Below, in pieces: positions 24,386-36,600 of a DNA stretch of 64,000 nucleotides. Source of the DNA: Eunapius fragilis (taxonomy: Eukaryota; Porifera; Demospongiae; Spongillida; Spongillidae); contig OY811983.1 of the NCBI GenBank assembly GCA_963681505.1, forward strand, positions 2,772,615 to 2,836,614. The letters run 5' to 3'. Numbering within the stretch: position 1 is the first letter of the stretch; the number at the start of each line of letters is the position of its first letter. Both the position numbers and the translations under genes were made by a program. A model generated the notes under the pieces. That model saw only the letters and a list, made by a program, of their open reading frames with translations. It had not been told where the DNA came from and did not search any database.

Positions 24386-24898
24386 TTAACTTGATACAAT
24401 GCGCTTCCAGAAAATAACCTTGTCGTCGACCGGGCCGTAGAATTCTGGTATTTGCCCAACTTGCAAGTACCCTTGTCGAACGTAAAAAGCGCGCGCACGC
24501 GCCGTTGACTCGGTAGATGAAGTACTGATGAGTAGAATACGGGCACCATTCCGCGATGCTACTGCTTCGAAGTCCGCTAGCAGTAGAGCGCCCACGCCGT
24601 GACCATGATATTCCGGCAGAACCCCGATCCACCAAAGCTCCCACACTCCCTCTTCGTGTGCGTCCGGAGAAAAGTATGTCCAGCCCATCGGCGCGGAAGG
24701 ACCGTCTACGACCCTAGTCGTGTGTCCTGCGCCGAGAGAGCCCTTCAATATGCCTCCAAGGAGCTGCTCGGCCTCACCGGGGTTAAACAGAGATGTTGCC
24801 ACGGCAATTTGTAAAAGAGCTTCTGTATCCTCTGGCACAACGGCCCTAACTGGTTTGTGGAAAGCCATGGGCCTGACGGTCGGCACGCCCGAAGCCAT
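24386..24898 (-). CDS. GNAT-family N-acetyltransferase, intronless
   Basis: A single minus-strand frame of 170 codons starting MASGVPTVRPMAFHKPVRAV. Residues of about 85-115 carry the acetyl-CoA-binding motif A (WWIGVLPEYHGHGVGALLLA, an H-G-H-G-V-G version of Q/R-x-x-G-x-G/A), and the C-terminal part has ARAFYVRQGYLQVG, the usual end of the fold. It should transfer acetyl from acetyl-CoA to a small amine or protein N-terminus; the substrate is not predictable. It is complete, has no introns, and is clearly richer in G+C than its surroundings. That fits gene transfer from a bacterium or fungus, or a retrogene; I cannot tell which. The next ATGs lie inside the domain, so the first was taken as start. 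Confidence 0.8.
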   Translation of the reverse strand: MASGVPTVRPMAFHKPVRAVVPEDTEALLQIAVATSLFNPGEAEQLLGGILKGSLGAGHTTRVVDGPSAPMGWTYFSPDAHEEGVWELWWIGVLPEYHGHGVGALLLADFEAVASRNGARILLISTSSTESTARARAFYVRQGYLQVGQIPEFYGPVDDKVIFWKRIVSS

Positions 24899-25491
24899 AT
24901 GTAATTGACCACACCTCTTCCTCCTTGCACCACGGCTGCTACGTCACGTCCAGCAATTTCGGCCTTCCATACACGTCTGTACATTGACATTGAAAACGCA
25001 TGCAAAGTATTTGATTGGTTTCAAACTTTAACGCAGTAGGATTATAAATAATGCATTTGTTTATTTTTCGCTTTCATTTTGCGAGCAGGAGAATCAACAA
25101 CATTACTTTTTGCTATTACGCAATAATTTTCTTTAGAGGTCAATAATGATTAATAACATCAAATGTGGGCGCGCCCTTATAGTGCAAATTATAAGTGCTG
25201 GTGCGTGTGTGAGTGGGAGGAGCGTGTTGTTTTCTAAATGCTCGTAATGTGGTTCAATACATTTGAATATTTCTTTCATCAGCGTGAATAGACGAACGTG
25301 CGCTCGGCGTGTACATGTATATTCATTGTAACATGGGTTAATTGTGGGTACGCGTGGGTGAGAAAGGGGCGTACAGGGTGGAGGGTACCCTTTTAAGAAA
25401 TCTGAGGATGGGTGTTTTTAAAGAAATATTCCCCCCCCCCCCCCCCCCCCCAGCGCCTCGGATACATCGCTAATTAACTTCGAACCGCTGT

Positions 25492-25522
<31 letters not shown>

Positions 25523-27170
25523 TGCCGATGTGGCATAACATTGGATTTGCAACTCGTTTCCAGTCCACACTCGGTGCAAGTGCCCTCATTAATTAATTTG
25601 TCTAATCACGCATCTGCATAAATATTAATTATTGGAGCGTTGCATAATGTATAGTTTATAGAGTAGAGTCTATTCTTAAGTCTGTACTATTGGTACACGA
25701 CTCCAAAGCATTACAGCTTCTGGGGCCCCCTATGGGGGAGGTACAGGCTGATACAGCGCACCCCCCATTATTACCCCCTTGCTGGGGTATCCGACTACCC
25801 CCCCCCCCCCCCCCCCCCCCCCCTACTCCCCCAATGCTTCAGTTCAGTTGAAATTTGCAACATGCGTGGGACGAAAAAGGCGCCTTGAAGCTCTTCCCAA
25901 AATACCCTCTAGGATGACGCTGTCGAAGATGCATGTGTCGGTCCCAAAAACTGATCATGATTTGGTAACCCATGTCAAATTACCACAGTGCCCAAGAAAA
26001 TCAAAGGATCCGACTATTGTTGGATGAGTTCAAAAACTTTGTTTCAAACAGGGCCAAAGCTGTGCAAGAATCATTGCCCTTGTACATTCTCAAGCTCAGC
26101 AATTTCTGGGTTTACTCTTGCATCATTATGTGAACACGTTTGCAGCCTTACCAGCTCCACTAACTATGGACACTCAATTCAATTGGATAAAAGAATGTGA
26201 TGCACCAATTTGCAAAATCTTGCACAGGCCCTTGTACTAGTCTAGCCTAGGTGCTGGTGAGGTTGTTCCGCGGACTGGTGAGGGTGCTGTTGGGCTTGGG
26301 GCAGTACTAGTATTAGAGTAAAATGATCGTGTCATTGCATGCCTATGCCAGGGTAGCCAAGGGTATAATGGATATTTATAGTTGCAGGTTTGATTCAGGG
26401 TAAGCCTCCAGCATTTGCTGCACAATAAAAACCAGATTATCCTATTCCTTAAAAATTAGGTAGGATTGTAAATTTTTTTTTAACGACTTGACATGGCAAT
26501 GATATGCTGGTAAGAATAATGCACTGGATGGTTGTCCATGTAAACTTTGCAGTTTAGATCACATTCATCATTTACCATGCATTACAGATGACTAAATATA
26601 TAGTGCACGATTCTTTTTTATTTTCCCTCTCAAGATATCATGGCAGGTTTAAAAGATTTTATTCTGGAATCCATGCAGTACAGAATACATATTCAGCCGT
26701 GCATTTAGATGCGAGGGATTAATAATGCCCCTGTACCCATGAAACATACTCCTGTACCATGAATTAAGTATGCAGAAATATCTCTGTACCATGAAGTAAT
26801 CAAGCGTTACAACCATGCTTTCAATGAACTGCTACTTTTGCACTTGAACCATAGTTGATCATGTGGAGTTTGGGGGTGGATAATAGCTCAGATGCTCCAT
26901 CATACTATCATGCAGGTGGAGCCTACAACAGAAAGAACAGTGTGGCGCCGCAGGCGCCTCGTTCAAGGCAAGATGGCGTTTATTAAGGAGAGGGGAGTTA
27001 GTAAGTTCCAATGAAGAGTGTCGGGAGGGAGGGACTGGTGCAATTTGAGCGCGGATTCGGAGAGGGGGTGAAAAGTTGAAGGGCGTAGCGGGCCTTCGGC
27101 CCCCCCTACCCTGCCCTAAGCCCTAATTTCTTCTTCGAACACTCGGGCTAGCATGCATGACAACTCTTAC
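24899..27170. other. intergenic stretch with C and G runs
   Basis: Long C runs at about 25431-25451 and 25798-25822 and a G run at about 25493-25522. A GC-rich patch (26941-27120) has the palindrome GGCGCCGCAGGCGCC and a phrase GGGCCTTCGGCCCCCCC, probably part of a mobile element. No gene is supported; a frame at 25779-26027 begins in a C run and is not credible. Confidence 0.4.
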
Positions 27171-27174
27171 AAGT

Positions 27175-27366
27175 GAACATTTTATTTACTTATGGGGATT
27201 CAATTCAAACAGCCTTGGGATATAAAGTGTAAAGGTAGGTGAACTGCCCTATAATTTCTTTGAAATTTACACGTGCAGAGGTTGAAGTGCTTAATATGTA
27301 CAACGTGTATTATTGCGCCGGTGCTGAAATAACCCACTTGTTTAGGGCGTTCGTGCTTGCTATATC
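27175..27366 (+). promoter_or_regulatory. 5' region of receptor gene A, shared with gene B
   Basis: About 190 bp before the ATG align with 33480-33677 before gene B: shared phrases include ACTTATGGGGATTCAA, GAGGTTGAAGTGCTTAATAT and GAAATAACCCA. The tandem duplication thus carried the promoter region, and both genes may be controlled alike. Confidence 0.6.
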
Positions 27367-28925
27367 ATGGCGCGCTGCCTGTTTATATTGCTGCTTACCA
27401 CAACTGGTTGCCCATTTGTCAGTTCTATGTCTTTGCACATCCAGGGTTTTATTCCGGGTAGAAATCCAGTACAGTCTTTGCTGTACGTACGTCCAGCGGC
27501 GTGCATGGCAATAGACGACATCAACAGTAAAGCGATACTACCGAAGTACAACCTAACGATGAACATCAGTGATACTAAGGTAACCCTCGCCCCCTACATA
27601 ATGATTTTTGTGAATAGAACATGGCCTGAATTTTTTAATGCGCTCATTTCTGAATTTTTTAATGCGTTCATTTCTGAATGTTTTATTGCGTTCATTTGAC
27701 ATTTCATGCACGTTTAAACTTGCTGGGAAATATCGCTTATGTTAGGTCCTTTTCATGGCAACGATCCCATATAGACCATATATCGATGTTCGCTTAGCCA
27801 CCCCAGAGAATTTAAATTTTAAAAAAAAATTTTTTCTTCATGTGCATGCATGTACATGCAGTGCGATATGGCTGAAGCAGTTTGGAAGTTGGTTGAGACT
27901 GTCATCACAAGCAAGCCAAGCCAGGAGCAGATTCCAGTGATGTTTTTGGGCGGAGGGTGTAGCGTTTCCACCCAATCCCTGGCGGCACTTACGGGACAGT
28001 TGTACAATGCGACCCAAGTACGTTACAACATCGGAGTTGGTGGGTTAAGTTCAGCTTTTGAACACAACGTCTGCTAATTGTCAAAAAGATGCATATTGCA
28101 TGCATGGCGTTTAAGCCCTCGTGCTTTATGGATAATAAATTAGGCAAACCACGCCAACTGATATTATATTGTAAAAATCATAAGCATCTAGATCTATGCT
28201 TATGATTTTTACAATGTAATATCACTTGGAGTGGTTTTTTGCCCCAAATGTATACAGTTCCCACCAAGTGTAAGATGGATATGTCTTACTTTCTCTAACC
28301 GTACATTGTATGGTGAAAAAAATCTCCCGTTGTGAGCCACTATTGTACTCGTGATCAAAACGATATATACAACCACGGGTAATACAATGATCATCTCATG
28401 TTAATTCTCCCCCCCCCCCTCCCGGTAAGATGAAAATCAGTACAGAATACCTTTAGTATAATGACATCGAAACGGAAGCTTTGAAGACTGCATCACCTCA
28501 ATATCGTTTGCTCTCTGCAGGTGTCATTTGGTGCAGCTTCACCAGCTCTTTCTGATAGAAGCAGGTTTCCGAAGTTCTTCCGAACAATTTCATCTGAAAT
28601 CTTATCTAACAGTCTCAGATTTAAGATTATGGAAATATTCAATTGGAAGCGAGTTGCTACACTTCATCAGACAGAAGAGATTTTTTCACTGGTAGGTGTG
28701 CACTAGATAGAGTTGATTAAATTAACCTTTGAACTGATGGCTATAATACCTCAAATTCCTGCTGGATGGATGTCTGTGCAGTTATTCCAGTCCCTGTTAC
28801 GGATTGTTAGTTTCTGTTAGTTTTATAGTAACTTGCGATAATTATTAACGTGGTAGGTAGGTAGGTATCATATGTTCAATGAGCAAAGCTTGCTTTCAGA
28901 AGCATACTGGTTGGTAAATTGCTCA

Positions 28926-28976
<51 letters not shown>

Positions 28977-31900
28977 ACATCATTCTTATACAAACGTGTG
29001 TGTGTACACATCGTTTGTATACATAACTTGTAATGTAGAAGTATGATGTGTGGAAAACTGCAATGACTACTATAGACAGAGTTAAACTTTGTTGGTCAAT
29101 GCATAAAGCATAGAGAGGTCTGAGCAAGAAGAGGATGTGATACATTCTCAGTAGTCATACACTACATCTAGTTGTTCATATTAATGCATTCCTGTTGAGA
29201 AAAGGTGACATGATGTCAAATAATAAATTATCCTCATATGATTTAAATGCTTAATACCTAATCACTCAGTGTCTTGTACATTTTGCCTCACAGTTATAGT
29301 GTCAAAGGCTGAAAATGGTAGTGTTATAATATCTCTTAAAACTGATAAGAAACAATCAAAACTGCCACTCCATATCTATGAATGAGTTATATTTTTTTGC
29401 TCATCATTAACAATTCTGAAGTTATTTGCAATCATATTTGGTCCAAAAAATTTCTGGAGGTATTTTTTGCTCAAACAAAACTGGTCATACCAAAATTGAG
29501 AGTTAGATCATAGAAAGCGCATACATCGGTGACTAGCCATAACAGTTGTATCAGTGCATTGCCACACGTTATACATTTTTGTCTATAATCAAGTTGCGAA
29601 TTCCTTCATCATAGAGCAGGTACTGTATAGTAAATGATATTCACATCAATGTTGGCCATGCAAGCAATAGATGAACTAATGGATTCACGGCAATCGTGTT
29701 TCCAAGGAATGATGCATGTGCAAAACACACATATTCGTTATATGGAAGTGTCCCTTAAAGTTTGGATGAATAGGGGTTGTAGTAAAGCAACATACTTTCA
29801 TACTACTCCCCTAGACAAGTAACAACTTCGTGACAACCTATAATGCCCTTATTGGCAAAACAAACAAAGAAACAGCTACCAATAGAGATGAGACTAATTT
29901 CATTGCAAGTAGTTTCACTGCAGATCCATCAATTCCTCTTCAACAGATTCATGTAAGCTAAGATTAACGTGTATAGAGCAAGTGACTCTTTTAGTGTTGT
30001 GAAGGTGGTTTGGGAATGGGTTGGGTTTTTTTTTCCATGTGCATTGAGCTTTATTTCATTTTTAACTGTATCATTTAGGGGCTGTATATACATAAAGGAT
30101 AGCTTGCTGATATGTTAATTTTATGGAAGTGACATTTTGTTACTAAAGGATGCTGATATTCGAATCATTCATGCTTGGATGTATGCAAACAAAGCAACTG
30201 TGGTATTATGTGAGGTGAGTAATTAGATTGAAGGAGTGTAATTGGAGAAGAAAAAACCTGTAGGCAATCACAAAGGGGCTGACTTCCAAAAACCACCTAT
30301 GGATCACTCCTGGATGGTACACACATAACTGGTGGAAGACTGTGGAGAGTGATACAGGTGGAAAGTGTACAACAGAGCAGGTATGAGTGCTAATGGATTG
30401 GGCTGTTCCGAATGCTTTACTTTACCACCGTAGCAGGAATATGCATACAGTTTTTTATGATTTACAAAATGTCCCAATGGGCCATTGTAGAATGTACTAA
30501 TGCACAAGCTTGGTTTTTTTTTTTAATTTTGTGTGGACTAAAATAAATTGAGTTCATAGCAAGAAGTTACAAATTGCAATAGCAGTTTATGTTATTGTGT
30601 TGCAGTATTAACTAAACGGTAGTCTCAACACACTTTTTTGCTTTTACTTCCCTCCTTCACGGTGCAATTGTCTCCACTTTTCTATCACTTTCACTTGCAC
30701 TTATTTTTCAGATAGAAGATGCGTTGTTACACTCACTGGCAGTGGCATACTATAGCTATCCCAAAGATACCAATATTCATGGCATTTCAGGACACGTATG
30801 TTATTGTGTGCTTGCCCATTATTGTGTGCATGCATGTGTGCAGTTGTGCGATGTTCAAATGACAAATGATCTTAATATTGCATGCCTCTACATTGTACTT
30901 CCATTATGAACTGCAGGGTCCATGACTCACTAACACCAAGCTGTAATATTCATAAAGCTTTCATTATTTTGGGGTATCCAAGATTTTTAATGGCTTGCAG
31001 TGATTTTAGCATTGCTCTGGCTTTAAAATATTCAATTTCCTTTGTTCGCCATTGTCTTCACGGTTAGGACAACAATTCGTTTGTAATAAACTATTGCAAG
31101 TACCTGAAAAAATACATGGATATGGAGAATGCTGGTTTGCTGGAAAACTGTAATTCTTGTTCCTGCCTGAAGCCTGATGCAGAGTACGATCCATACCAGT
31201 GCTACCTAAACAAACACCCCTACATAACACTTGCATATGACGGCATGTGGGCTATTGCCTTGGCTTTGAAGAGAGCTGAAGAGAACCTGACGACCAGCTT
31301 CCCACCATTGTCACTGGCTAAGTTCAGCTATGATAATCCCATCATTACAGATGCCATTTTTAGTGCCTTCCAACAGACCAACTTCGTGGGAGTGTCAGTA
31401 CGTTACTGCTTTATGCTCTTTAAGTATCTTAATTAGTTAAAGGGTGTAATATGTCTAATATGTCCATTGTGGGGAGTATATAATAGTGGTGAAAAAGAAG
31501 ACATAAGGTTCGTCATTTGTTCTACACAGCTGTCCTCTTTCTAAGAAAGGAAATGGAAATCTCTAAGAAATTGGATTGTGCTATTGAATTAGTTAGATAA
31601 TGTTTTGCAATTATTCATATAGGCTCGTTACATTTTGATGTATTTTGTTGACAGGTTGTTACATTTTACTTTCATTTTTGGACTAAAATAACATTCGTTA
31701 AATGTGTTATTTTCAATAATGGCTCATTTTAACTGACAGGGCGAAGTATATTTTGACAAAAATGGTACTCGGATTGGAAATACAGTACTATATCAATACA
31801 GTAAGTACTAGCACTACACAAAACTATGCTATGCCCCATGCACATGTTGCTTGGGAAATACAGAAAATCAGAATCCATGATATTTTTATTTGAAGGATTT

Positions 31901-32403
31901 TTATACCCTTATTATTGTATGTTGCCTGTTACATTTATAAGCAGGGGGTGGACTTGATCTGATCATTGATCTCTTCCACAGGAAAAGATGATCTGAGTGG
32001 GCTATATTTGGAAGTTATTGCCATAAATCTCTTCTCTAACAGCACACTTGTATGGAAGAATACAACTCCAATCATTTGGAAAGGTAGAATCTAGTGATAA
32101 TGCTGTGTATCTGCATTTCCATCAAAAGACAATATTATTAAATTTTTCATGAAGGGTCATGATCTTTGATGTGAACAATAGGAATTTCTCATAAGTAAAA
32201 ATTTATTCGTATGGTATAAACTATTGATGATGATTGCTTTCATTGTGCAATGCAATTGATGTTTCACAGGAGGAGTGATCCCGCATGACAAACACATTCC
32301 AAAGTATGTCTGTCTGAGCAGTACTGTGGTGGACACATTGAATGGCATCATCAGCATTTCTTGTGCCGTGGTCCTGGCCATCTTGATTTTCTACAATCCG
32401 TAA
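27367..32403 (+). CDS. GABA-B-like receptor gene A, truncated after first membrane helix
   Basis: Eleven exons: 27367-27579, 27862-28017, 28521-28691, 29815-29952, 30149-30214, 30264-30380, 30712-30795, 31068-31397, 31740-31800, 31982-32083 and 32270-32403. The first eight and most phases match genes B and C exactly. The product (about 523 aa) has a signal peptide (MARCLFILLLTTTGC...), a full bilobed class C ligand-binding domain, and one helix (SISCAVVLAILIF) that is five residues shorter than in B. The last exon reads ...NP-TAA where B and C splice on (the donor GTAAGT overlaps the stop), and an AATAAA lies at 32420-32425. No exons for helices 2-7 occur before gene B starts. It may make a membrane-anchored ligand-binding protein (a decoy or partner), splice into gene B, or be inert. 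The other exons are open and splice sites intact. Confidence 0.8.
28143..28241. repeat. foldback MITE in intron 2 of gene A
   Basis: Core arms 28160-28187 and 28196-28223 are almost perfectly complementary around CTAGATCT; weaker pairing extends to about 28143 and 28241. Confidence 0.75.
28931..28974. repeat. (TG)n microsatellite in intron 3 of gene A
   Basis: About 22 pure TG dinucleotides, followed by a small inverted repeat (TGTACACATC... to 29013). Confidence 0.9.
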
Positions 32404-33273
32404 GTAGTGGGGGGTTTTTAATAAACTACTTCATGCCTTCTCTCTTCACTTAAGAAACATTTTCCAGAACTGCTTATATGTTGGGACTATGGCCATTTTG
32501 TGTTTGTGTGTGTGTGTATGTATGTGTGGGTTGTGTATAATGGTGTTGAAAACTGAATAAGACAGTTTTTCTTGCCGATTATACATTGTTAAATATACAT
32601 TTAATACACTTAGCCTACAGCAACTCAAAACCAGTAAATAACAGCATCATGGCAATAACTGGCCCACACAATATGCATTGCAACTACCTAAGACTGTCCA
32701 AAGATTAAACTCCGGGTGCAGCACAACGGAGTGTGTTATCTCACTTGGTTGAAGTTGCAATAAATGCATTGCTAGTAACAAGTCCCATCCACATGGAGCT
32801 ATACAAGCAAAATCATTTGGCAGACATAAAATTCAGCATTGGAATAGGACACCTTGAGGTCAAGCTGCTTGCAGAATAATGAAATGCCAAGGTACAACCC
32901 AACTCTCCCCCAACAAAAATCATTGCAGTCCACCTAGCATAATGTAATTGACTGATTTAAGGATAGGCCAGTATTTATAGCTGCAAGATCCAAAGGTTGA
33001 TGCAGGGTAACCCCCCCCCCCCCCCACTTCACACCACAATTAATCACCCTCTACCATGCATGAAGAATGCAAAAAAATACCATGAAGTATGCAAAGAATA
33101 TCCTTGTACCTGTAAAAATACCTTATCATGGTCCAGGGGTCAAACGCCAGCTGGCTTGCACAATTGCAGTGGCAAACTTGATATGTTCTTAGCAACAGGA
33201 TCCATGCATGCACTTTACACAAATGCACGTCCTTTTATACATTACAACACCACTAATAGAACAAAAGGTCCGT
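31919..33273. repeat. source-side copy of the 1.4-kb segmental duplication
   Basis: This partner of 19867-21271 includes exons 10 and 11 of gene A and about 870 bp beyond its stop. It is taken as the source because it is continuous with upstream receptor exons here. Confidence 0.85.
32420..32425 (+). terminator. candidate poly(A) signal of gene A
   Basis: AATAAA is 17 bases after the TAA at 32401-32403. The same motif is kept in the duplicated copy near 20380. Its closeness to the stop is unusual but would make a tight 3' end. Confidence 0.35.
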
Positions 33274-33677
33274 ATGACACAGCAGGCCTCTACACAAAGA
33301 CACAAAGAGGTAGCCTTCCAGACTTTACGATGGTGGAGGACCTGCATGTTATAATGTAAGGATTGGTTCACAGTGAGTGCTAAATTTCTACCAATCATTC
33401 TATCTTGCAGGACAGCAAAATTAAAAGATTCGTATGCATTGACGCATGCATGTGTAAACATGACAACCTCATTCTGAACTTTTCATTAACTTATGGGGAT
33501 TCAAATTAGATTAAATTGAAACAGCCTTTTGATAAAGTGCAAATTTATGTGAACCGCCCTTTAATTTCTTTGTACATGTCGCATGAAGAGGTTGAAGTGC
33601 TTAATATGTATACGTATATATGCATTAGGTGCCGAAATAACCCAATAGTTTAGACTTGTGTGCGTTCTTTCTACAGT

Positions 33678-36600
33678 ATGGCGCGCTTCCTATTTATACT
33701 ACTGCTTGCCACAACTGGTTGCTCGTTTGCCAGTGCTACGTCTTTGCATATCCAAGGTTTTATTCCGGGGAAAAATCCTATACAGCCGTTGCTGTATGTG
33801 GGTCCAGCGGCCTGCATGGCGATAGACGACATCAACAATAAAGCGATACTTCCGAAGTACAACTTAACGATGAACATCAGCGATTCAAAGGTACACCCCT
33901 TCGCCAGTCCCCAGGGCTTTGCTTCCACGTTCAGGCCCTTGGCGGTCTGAGGTGGTGGTTAGCTGTGGTTAAATAATTTATAGCACGTATGTGGCTAATG
34001 TGCATGCTGTTGAACAGCTTTTACTTTTAATGCGTGTTACTGGAACCTGCTTCAGTAGGTCCCGACACGCATTAATCATGTTCCATACACTACGACGCTA
34101 AGGTTGAGGCCACACTCAACCGGTCCATTAGTCTGGGGACCCAACTGATGGCTGTACTATCATAGTACAGCCATCAGTCGGGTCCCCAGACTACCGGTCT
34201 ACCCAGTCAGCGTCCGATACGCAGTTTAAATAAAATCATGACCGGACAACCATGTATCGGATCACTTCCCTCTTTGTCGCTATCGTACTATAGTGCAAGC
34301 AAGAAAAGTTATACGTTTGTTACCGTGTCGTTACACAGCGCCCTTATAATGCACGCAATTTTTGTCCGACTTCTATGCGAGGGACTAAAGATTTAAAATT
34401 TTTAATCTAGGAAAAAGCTTATAACTACTTTCTTCAACCTCATCAGCAGCTACGTATGTTAAGTGTCTGGGATTTAAGGTGGCTTCCATTTCTTTTTCTT
34501 TTCTTTTTTTGTTGACAGCTCTTGAAATGTATGTCTGGTGTTTCCCACGATCTTTTTAAAGCAATTCTTCACAGAACAAACTAGTCATTCAAAGAAACCA
34601 CGAGCCTTTTCAGCAACACTCAACACCTTAGGGTTTACTAGAAGTTCTTGAAGACAGGGTCTTCCAGAATTTGGGTCAGCTCCCTTAAATGTTTTGCTAA
34701 ACCGCTTAAAACACAGCAGAAGGCTCGAGTTGATACCTGACACTAACTCCAAATGAAGAGCCTGACCCACACAGCATGTGAATAATGAAATCCGGAGCCT
34801 CCTTGGTGTACAAGGGGCCAACATAGCCCACTCACAACGTATGATAATGGTGGGTGTTCCTCTACGTGGAACAGTGGCATTGGATGGGACTTACGAGTAC
34901 CATATGGTTGTCCATTGAACCCTGTACAGGTTGCGCACTGGCTCAACAACTTCTTCACTTCACTCTTCCCTTCACAATTAGGATCACATCCAAACTGCAG
35001 TCAGTGTTTCCATGACACCATGCAAGACCCACCTGTGGCAGTCCAGCACTTGAAGAGATGTGAAATGATGTTAATGGATGCTTTTTATAAGCTGTTCTCT
35101 AGTCTTCCCCTGCACCTCCATACCCCTGTACTATCCGAGAACAGCCTGAACTGTAACTTTCAATCCTGCTCAAACTTCTTATCCGGAACTAAAGTTTTGT
35201 GACGCGTTCTTAACCAGTACAATTCTGAAGCTCCTCAACCTCCACTGGTGAATCACATATTGATGTCATCATCTGTAAAAGACAAGGCACGTCTTTCGCA
35301 GTTCCCCACTTTCTTAAGAGTGCTCAGATACTTGAAGACCTCCAGTCAAGCAGTGGTGTCGCTCCTACTGCACAATGCCAGATGGGGATCCTCCTGGTTT
35401 CAGGCTACCATCAAACGGTGGCTTGGTCTTGATACCTTTGAGGGCTTCCAACGTGTACTATGCCCTGGTAATGCTGCACTTGATCACCTTGGCCATCATG
35501 CAATCACCTGCAAATATGGTTGTAATGTGGTCTCTCTCGTCATACTAGGGAGATACGACTGGGCGCTTAGTGATTTCCCTCAACATAGCAATAGTGAAAA
35601 ACAGTTCTCCATTGACCATGCCATGATGGGTGCATGCCCAATGGTTACATGCACAACAACATTAGAGATATTACTGTCTCATTGCTTGTGGAAGTTGTCC
35701 CATAATGTTACAACAGATCCAACACTACAACCTCTTAGCGGAGAGACATTTCCCTAACTCACTGCCAACACAGATGCTAAGCAAGAGGATTTTGGTCAAA
35801 TAGCCATGTTGCATAAGGGTCATCCACCGGAACGCATCTAGATACAAGCATCTTACTGCTCTCTTTAGCACCCATGAACAAGCAAAGACAAGAGAGTATG
35901 GGCAATGCATTTGAGACGTTTAATATGGATTTTTTTTACACCCATTGTTTTCTCCACCTTTGGTGCAGTGGGGCCACATTCTACTAAGGATTATTTTTTA
36001 TCAACAAGCAAAACAAGGTACAGTTGCGGCTCGCACATCAGCTCTTCCACACAGCACAAATAATTACATTTACAAGATATTTGTAGAAGCTGTTAGCGTT
36101 CATAGCAGTGTCATATAATGATTTCACTGAGCGTAAACAGTGAAATCACTAGAGGGATCGATAGAATTTGCAAAGAAAGCTACGTTTCTACAAATTTCGT
36201 GTGAATGTAATTATTTTGTGCTAATATGTGGATGTCGAGTTGCTACTGTATATCACTCATTATGGGCTGGCTGAGATGCCATCTCTCCTTTTGCCATACT
36301 GTGAAGTGCCACCATGCGCCTACAATGAAGCAGGTTGCAGGTTATCTGTCCACTAACTGGTCTATTGTGATTTGAGCAAAGGATTTAGATGGCATATGTA
36401 TGTGTGTACGTTTTGTATAGTAGTGGTTAATGAATTATTAAAAAATAATTATGAAGATAATATGCATGAGTGAAAGTATGGGATCTTGACCCAAACCGAA
36501 TACATGTTTTTAGGAGATGCCTAGGTCCTCTACAACTTTAGTCTTGTGCACTGGAAATTAGCCAGTTACAATGGCTTGAATTCTATGTGTTAATGTGACA

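Noticed and set aside
25779-26200. Frames after the C run at 25.8 kb as a gene
   Set aside because: The start lies just before the homopolymer, composition is unremarkable, and no domain or splice context is seen.
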